Positions 59,598 to 64,000 of a stretch of 64,000 bases of DNA are shown piece by piece. Made by a program: the position numbers and the translations under genes. The stretch comes from CAZAMB01 sp964501365 (GTDB taxonomy: Bacteria > Planctomycetota > Phycisphaerae > UBA1845). The notes beneath the pieces were generated by a model that was not told the origin of the DNA, searched no databases, and saw only the letters and a program-made list of their open reading frames with translations. Where the stretch lies: the NCBI GenBank assembly GCA_964501365.1, contig CAZCST010000007.1, forward strand, positions 48,168 through 112,167, given 5' to 3'. Positions within the stretch are counted from its first letter, which is position 1, and the number at the start of each line of letters is the position of its first letter.

Positions 59598-60296
59598 TCA
59601 AGGGCCCTCGCTCACCTGTGTTTCAAGGAACTGCTGATAATTGACAAAAGTATTGGGGCCGGAAAACTCCGAAGGCTGTTCAAAGCCAGGCAAAAGAAAT
59701 GACTGAAGGGCGACGCCGCCCGCCACACTCGTTTGCACGATTGCCCGGTAGATCACCGTATCGCCACAGTTAAAGTTTCCTGCGTCCAGACTCAGCGGGT
59801 TCAGTGAGCCGACGGGAACGCCGAAACCGGCACTACCGGCCGCGCCCGTTCCACCGACAAAAACGCCCGCATCGGTCGAGAGCAGGTTTTCACCGAGCCC
59901 GATCCGCTTGATGGGCGAATTGGCACATCCAAACAGCACGCCCGATTCGCTGGCATCTCCGGTGGCCCCGGTCTGAAGCTGTACGCTCTCACGCTTGGAC
60001 ACGGTCAGGAGATTGCCATCCTCATCACGCTGGGGATTGCCGTCGGCGTCGAGATCCAGCACGTCGCGATCAATCGTCACGATAAACTGGACAGGCTGCC
60101 CTGTGGAATTCACCACGCGCACCAGAATGAAGTCGGCATTGGGTCCCGGCGTTTGGGGCACGACTCCCCCGCCCAGCACGCTGTTGACAAAGGCCGGGTT
60201 AAAAAAGCTCGCTGAATTTCCGCATCCGTGGTTTGCGGCGGCAAGTAACCCACAGAAACCGATTCCAAGTCCAACAATGATTTGTCGTAGACGCAC
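59598..60296 (-). CDS. Hypothetical secreted (possible lipoprotein)
   Basis: 232 residues. A signal sequence (QIIVGLGIGFCGLLAAANHG) leads to CGN, a candidate lipid-attachment Cys. The mature part is beta-rich and Gly/Asn-rich, with an Asp-rich segment DLDADGNPQRDEDGNLL near 83-99 that may bind calcium. No family recognised. Downstream of another lipoprotein-like gene (45 bp). Confidence 0.6.
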   Translation of the reverse strand: MRLRQIIVGLGIGFCGLLAAANHGCGNSASFFNPAFVNSVLGGGVVPQTPGPNADFILVRVVNSTGQPVQFIVTIDRDVLDLDADGNPQRDEDGNLLTVSKRESVQLQTGATGDASESGVLFGCANSPIKRIGLGENLLSTDAGVFVGGTGAAGSAGFGVPVGSLNPLSLDAGNFNCGDTVIYRAIVQTSVAGGVALQSFLLPGFEQPSEFSGPNTFVNYQQFLETQVSEGP

Positions 60297-60341
60297 GAAT
60301 CAATACTCCTCGAAGGATCGTCGGGCTCACTATTGAACGGA

Positions 60342-61169
60342 TTACTGGGCCGTAATGCGGAACTGGTAGCGTCCACCAATACCCGCGACTGTATTCACAT
60401 CGTCCTGGTCATAGCCCGGGTTCCCCGTAGTCGATTCCGAGAAGAACGGCACAGTCAAAATCCCGCTCATCACGACGGGTACTACCGAGCCACATACGAC
60501 GTTGTTGATCGGGCTCAGCACGTCCCGCACATCGATATTTCGTTGCAGAATCACGTTTCCGTCCCCATCCACATCGTCCACTTGAAGCGCAGTGAACTGG
60601 GGTGGCACGGAACCGCGAAGGGTCGGCACAATATCAGTCTCGTTACCGACAGTAACCTCAACTTTTTCCCATATCTCCAGCGTAACGGGAATAAACACAT
60701 CGATTGTCGTGCCGGGCTCCAACTGTATGGAGGTAACATCGCATGGAACGACGACATTGATGAGAGAGTTGCCCGTCAGGTCCGGCTGTGAGTCAGCATC
60801 GAACGAAGGCTCGACGAATTTTTCGCTTCCGGTAACCAGCTCGACGGTCAGGAAGGTGCCGTCGGAATGGGTGATTCGGAGTCGCATACGAATCCGGGCG
60901 CGTAACGCACTGATTTCCGCCGGAGTAAGCGCGAGACCCTGCTGGGTAAGATAGTTCACGAGTTGACCATCTACTGTTACGTTGTCCTGGAGGGAAAGAA
61001 CCACATATCCAGGGGCATTGGGCACCGTGGCATAGACGGAAGACGCCTCCGGGGCGACCAGACTCGTGAACGCGGGATTCAGCGCGTCGCAGCTGGCCAA
61101 ACCCAGGACGATTCCACCCAGCACGGCGTGACCCAGCGCGGTCGAATAAGAAAAACGCTTTGCTATCAA
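60342..61169 (-). CDS. Hypothetical lipoprotein
   Basis: 275 residues from TTG 61169, preceded 6 bp by GGAGA. The signal ends in LGLASCD, a good lipobox (LASC), so lipidation at Cys27 is likely. The rest looks beta-rich with several Asp/Asn segments (SFDADSQPDLTGN, VDDVDGDGNVIL). A longer reading to 61232 is possible but has no ribosome binding site. Similar in style to the next two genes; together they may be surface lipoproteins of one operon. Function unknown. Confidence 0.65.
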   Translation of the reverse strand: MIAKRFSYSTALGHAVLGGIVLGLASCDALNPAFTSLVAPEASSVYATVPNAPGYVVLSLQDNVTVDGQLVNYLTQQGLALTPAEISALRARIRMRLRITHSDGTFLTVELVTGSEKFVEPSFDADSQPDLTGNSLINVVVPCDVTSIQLEPGTTIDVFIPVTLEIWEKVEVTVGNETDIVPTLRGSVPPQFTALQVDDVDGDGNVILQRNIDVRDVLSPINNVVCGSVVPVVMSGILTVPFFSESTTGNPGYDQDDVNTVAGIGGRYQFRITAQ

Positions 61170-61448
61170 GAACAGTCTCCGTATAGGCTGATCCGCAACC
61201 GCGGACGCTTGCAGGGTCTGGCACGATGCCATCGTCGTGCCTGTGATTGCCGGGCTTGCCCAAAATCAATCCCAGGAAGCCTGACCACGGCTAAGTATCC
61301 TCGTCCCTGCTGTCCGGTCAAGCGAGCAAAAGACTGGAACTCTTGGAGCTTGAGCATTTGGGCCATGCAACCATCGGGCTGTGGTGTTTGCTGCAGAACC
61401 AATCATCCCCCTTGGATGATCCATCACTTCGTTGTACGTTTTGGGCAT

Positions 61449-61862
61449 ATGAGCCTATCTCTTGGTAAGCCGGGCGAAAGTACCACCATCGAAATCCGCG
61501 TCCGTTATGCCGAGTGCGATGCGATGGGCTATCTCCACCACGCCCGGTATTGGGAGTACTTCGAACAGGCCCGTACCGAACGACTGCGTATGAACGGATT
61601 TCGCTACCGCGACCTCGAAACCCAGGGCTGCTTCTTCGTCGTCTATAAGGCCGCCATACGCTATATGCTTCCGATCCACTACGACGACTTGGTTCGCGTA
61701 ACCGTAACGGTCGCTCGCATCACCCGAACCCGCGTTGACCACACCTACAGCATCGAACGCGAAGGACAGCACACCTGCGACGCCTCAACGACTCTGGCCT
61801 GCGTGGGCCGCGACGGGCGCCCCCAACTCATGCCGCCCTCTCTTTGGGGCGAAATAGATTGA
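61449..61862 (+). CDS. YbgC/FadM-type acyl-CoA thioesterase
   Basis: 137 residues. IRVRYAECDAMGYLHHARYWEY (split: RVRYAECDAMG, then YLHHARYWEYF) is the 4HBT signature with acidic catalytic residue and His-His pair. ATG 61449 opens the domain at once; the long upstream frame to 60963 is non-coding overlap with the lipoprotein gene. Second hotdog thioesterase in the window. Substrate unknown. Confidence 0.82.
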   Translation: MSLSLGKPGESTTIEIRVRYAECDAMGYLHHARYWEYFEQARTERLRMNGFRYRDLETQGCFFVVYKAAIRYMLPIHYDDLVRVTVTVARITRTRVDHTYSIEREGQHTCDASTTLACVGRDGRPQLMPPSLWGEID

Positions 61863-61893
61863 ATTTCTCAAGCCGGACACAAAACTGATCCGC

Positions 61894-63285
61894 TCAGCGA
61901 CTGAAAAGCCGTTGCAAGATCGAAAAAAGATCGGTGTCGCGAATAGGCCCCGGCTGGAAGATTCCGGGATTCGGCAACGAACATATGAGCGCAGTACGAT
62001 GGTGAGCGGCCGTGGCTGGTACGCCATGCGAACCCCTGACAAGGGAGGCATCAAGGGGAATGCCGCGAGTCTTGGGGTCGAAGAATAGCTCGACGGGGTC
62101 GTAGCCGGGTTTGTTGTGGATGTCTACGGTGCGGGCGAAGGGCGGCGCGTTGGCGTCGTCGAGCCACCAATAGTACGCGAGCCAGTGTGCGTCGTCGCAA
62201 ACAAGCACAATGTCGCCGCAACGCTGATGGGTCATGCCGACCTGGGCACGTTCGTCACCTGCGTAGACGCCGGCGATGCCGGCGATACGGCGAAAGAGGT
62301 CGGCGATTGATGTGGCGATTTGGTGATTTGGCGATTTGGCGATGTAAACGTGAGCAAATTGATGATCGACAAGGGCGAAAGCCGCGCTACGAGAATAATC
62401 GATGAACTCGGCGGCGGTACTTAAGCTCCCATGACCGCCCTTGGTCCCCCCTTGTAAAGGGGGGAGGCTAGAATCGCGCTCCTCCACGGCCAGCAGACCG
62501 GCCTCGCGTAGAACTCGATTGGGATAAACGACTCCAGTGACATCCGTCATAGCGTATTCGCCAGCGACGAGAAAGACTGCATCGCCGCCAATCCGCGAGG
62601 CCGCGACACGATCGGCAAACGCGGCCAGTTCGCGGTCGAGTTCGGCCAGCGCGGCCGTGGATTGGGGGCTGTTGGGGCCGAACTTCTGCATGGCGTAGTC
62701 GAGGTGCGGTATGTAAATCCAATGGAAGTTCGGTGCGTGCTTTTCGACAAGCCATGCGGCCCCGCGAAGAATCCATCGTGTCGATTCGATGTTGGAGAGC
62801 GGACCCCAGTAATGCTGAAGAGGAAAGTGTCCGAATTCGTCCAGCAATTGCTGATACAGGCCTTCGGGCTTGGAGTAGCACCAGAGTTTAGTTGTGCCGT
62901 CGGGTTCGTGAATCGGCGCGGGCGTTACGATGAAGTCCGCGGCCGCGCCTTTGATGTTCTGCGCGTGCCACACTGCGGAAGTCAGGCCCTTGGCGCGGAG
63001 TGCATCCCAAATTTGAGGGGCCTCGATGAGGTTGTTCCACCCCGTCCACATTTCGACTTCGCGGCGGTCGCGGTAGTAGAAGCCGTTGGCGATGATGCCG
63101 TGTTGTGCGGGCGGAGTCCCTGTAAGCATTGACGCCTGCACACTGGATGTCACACACGGAAAAGTCGGCGTGATTTCCGCCATGCCCCCGCGATTGGCCC
63201 AGCTGTACAGCGTCGGCGTGTTGGCGGCGTCGATGTCGCGCGGTCGCAGGCCGGGAACGGAAAGAAATATGAGGTGCGAAGTCAT
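61894..63285 (-). CDS. Alkaline phosphatase-superfamily (type I phosphodiesterase/nucleotide pyrophosphatase-like) protein with in-frame repeats
   Basis: 463 residues. LIFLSVPGLRPRDIDAANTPT at the start, then the nucleophile region PTFPCVTSSVQASMLTGTPP (Thr/Ser near residue 40-45), GIIANGFYYRDRREVEMW, and later HGVPATAAHHRTALI near residue 432, metal-binding His-rich. This resembles EboF-like and nucleotide pyrophosphatase-like proteins. Two foreign stretches are visible: PPLQGGTKGG (near 272-281), coded by a palindrome, and KSPNHQIATS (near 314-325), coded by octamer repeats. Both keep the frame. ORF continues to 63339; ATG 63285 begins the domain. Confidence 0.78.
   Translation of the reverse strand: MTSHLIFLSVPGLRPRDIDAANTPTLYSWANRGGMAEITPTFPCVTSSVQASMLTGTPPAQHGIIANGFYYRDRREVEMWTGWNNLIEAPQIWDALRAKGLTSAVWHAQNIKGAAADFIVTPAPIHEPDGTTKLWCYSKPEGLYQQLLDEFGHFPLQHYWGPLSNIESTRWILRGAAWLVEKHAPNFHWIYIPHLDYAMQKFGPNSPQSTAALAELDRELAAFADRVAASRIGGDAVFLVAGEYAMTDVTGVVYPNRVLREAGLLAVEERDSSLPPLQGGTKGGHGSLSTAAEFIDYSRSAAFALVDHQFAHVYIAKSPNHQIATSIADLFRRIAGIAGVYAGDERAQVGMTHQRCGDIVLVCDDAHWLAYYWWLDDANAPPFARTVDIHNKPGYDPVELFFDPKTRGIPLDASLVRGSHGVPATAAHHRTALICSLPNPGIFQPGPIRDTDLFSILQRLFSR
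62310..62347. repeat. Octamer array inside the phosphatase gene
   Basis: ATGTGGCG, ATTTGGTG, ATTTGGCG, ATTTGGCG, ATGT at 8-bp steps, the same family as the GTGGTGAT arrays in mnmG. Read on the minus strand it gives the SPNHQIATS insert. Confidence 0.8.
62445..62465. repeat. Palindromic repeat inside the phosphatase gene (TCCCCCCTT-GTA-AAGGGGGGA)
   Basis: A perfect 9-bp stem and 3-nt loop. Read on the minus strand it codes PPLQGG within a longer insert. A similar hairpin occurs as a dispersed repeat in many bacterial genomes in my recollection. Confidence 0.75.
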
Positions 63286-63731
63286 TGGCGGGGAGTTTAG
63301 TCGTAAGTCGCATCGATTTCTCCTCTGATTTCGGAGCATGCAAATAAAGACGGGCTGAAAGATGGGTTCGAACCCTCATTTTTCTTTTTTTGGCGGAAAG
63401 GGGGAAATCCGCATTGGCAGCCGCGGAATGAAGGTTTCCGTCTTCGCCAGGGGTCGTGCAGCCTTCGCGGCCAAGTTGTGCGAAGGCGCGGCGGGAATGT
63501 GATTCGGTTTCCGATGAATTTTGCGCGCGCTCGCTTATGAGAGTTTCATGCGACAAGTTCATGCAGCGCGCATGGCCAGCCTGAGCGGCCAGGGCGGCGG
63601 GTCGGAACGGAGTTTGGCTCATCAACGATAGATAACATGAGGGGCGCGCGCTCTTTAAGGTGAATTTGCGATCATGGGGGAGCGGAGGAGAAGAAAGGCG
63701 AAGAATCTTGAGACACGAAAAGCTTGAGGAA

Positions 63732-63753
63732 GGTGCATCAAGATGCACCCTAC
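63732..63753. repeat. REP-like palindrome, GGTGCATC type
   Basis: GGTGCATC (63732-63739) and GATGCACC (63742-63749) form a perfect 8-bp stem with a 2-nt loop, followed by CTAC. Same type as at 20801-20832. Confidence 0.65.
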
Positions 63754-63972
63754 GAGGCTACGAAGCTGTTAGGGAGGGAGCGGATTTGAAATTTGAGATT
63801 TCAGAATGGAACAACGAACCGCGGATCAACGCAGATTGGTGGTGACGATGGTGAAAGTCGAATCATGGCCCCATCCATGAAGAGGCTGTCGTTGTCAATA
63901 GTATTATTTCATAGTGGCATTCTCTGATCGGCGTCAGCCCCACTTTCCGGGGGGGGATTGAAGCCGAGGGGT

Positions 63973-63993
63973 CTGGGGGCGAGCAGCCCCCAG
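63973..63993. repeat. GC-rich hairpin CTGGGGGC-GAGCA-GCCCCCAG
   Basis: A perfect 8-bp stem with a 5-nt loop at the very end of the window. Termination, regulation or a dispersed repeat are all possible; the following sequence is outside the window. Confidence 0.4.
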
Positions 63994-64000
63994 CGTCATC

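Larger units (their letters stand above)
63286..64000. other. About 0.7 kb at the right end without a supported gene
   Basis: I see no convincing coding region: the short open frames here lack domain character and ribosome binding sites. It holds a REP-like palindrome (63732-63753), an AT-rich GATTTGAAATTTGAG tract (63783-63806), an ACCGCGGATCAACGCAGATT phrase near 63818 and a hairpin at 63973-63993. Confidence 0.55.

Noticed and set aside
62888..63748. 286-residue minus-strand open frame at the right end
   Set aside because: It overlaps the phosphatase gene in another frame and its product is low-complexity Arg/Ser/His-rich; no start signal.

Overview
The window looks like chromosomal DNA of a planctomycete (Planctomycetota, possibly Phycisphaerae-like or an uncultured relative). 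The main signs are large secreted proteins ending in dockerin-like repeats, an exosortase-type gene pair, Ser/Thr kinase and PilZ genes, Planctomycetes-style small hypothetical genes, and many short dispersed repeats between and even inside genes. The phylum call is inference from gene content; there is no rRNA here. I found no rRNA, tRNA, CRISPR array, prophage or insertion sequence.

Layout. 0-5.4 kb: 3' part of a CvpA-like membrane gene, a HAD phosphatase, aat, and a DUF115/MAF-like gene overlapping aat. 5.4-8.2 kb: a DUF6941 gene, a peroxiredoxin-like gene with an in-frame UGA exactly at its redox cysteine (probable selenoprotein), a CoA-binding protein, and moaA on the other strand. 8.3-13.7 kb: inositol-phosphate synthase, a sugar-isomerase-like TIM barrel, a UbiA/EboC-like prenyltransferase and a long phosphohexomutase. 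13.8-20.1 kb: a HemN-like radical SAM protein translationally coupled to a chorismate-lyase-like protein, a flavin-dependent halogenase-like protein, a DUF3311 + sodium:solute symporter pair, a thioesterase and a small membrane protein; this may be an aromatic-metabolite locus. 20-25 kb: small hypotheticals, a prpC/citrate synthase and prpB pair, and a DUF6883/DUF4926 pair. 25-32.8 kb: a 995-residue Cys-rich dockerin protein, a coiled-coil protein, archease + rtcB, and a tandem PepSY protein.

33-42 kb: mnmG carrying two in-frame low-complexity inserts made of 8-bp repeats, a DUF805-like/SRPBCC membrane protein, an exosortase-H-like gene with its membrane partner, rsmJ, a secreted M14 carboxypeptidase and an ACT protein. 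42-53 kb: a housekeeping block (flavin reductase, comM, obgE, coaX, a degenerate mnmE-like GTPase, a Ser/Thr kinase, a geranylgeranyl-reductase-like flavoprotein, a UgpC/MalK ATPase, hflX). 53-64 kb: a putative gluzincin, an LPG-synthase-type membrane protein, two PilZ genes, gamma-glutamyltransferase, three secreted or lipoprotein-like genes on the minus strand, a FadM/YbgC-type thioesterase and an alkaline-phosphatase-superfamily gene (also invaded in frame by two repeats), then about 0.7 kb without a gene.

The two strongest unusual signals are the candidate SelU/PRX-like2 selenoprotein with a plausible SECIS hairpin, and the family of 8-bp-period repeats that occurs both between genes and as in-frame insertions within conserved genes.
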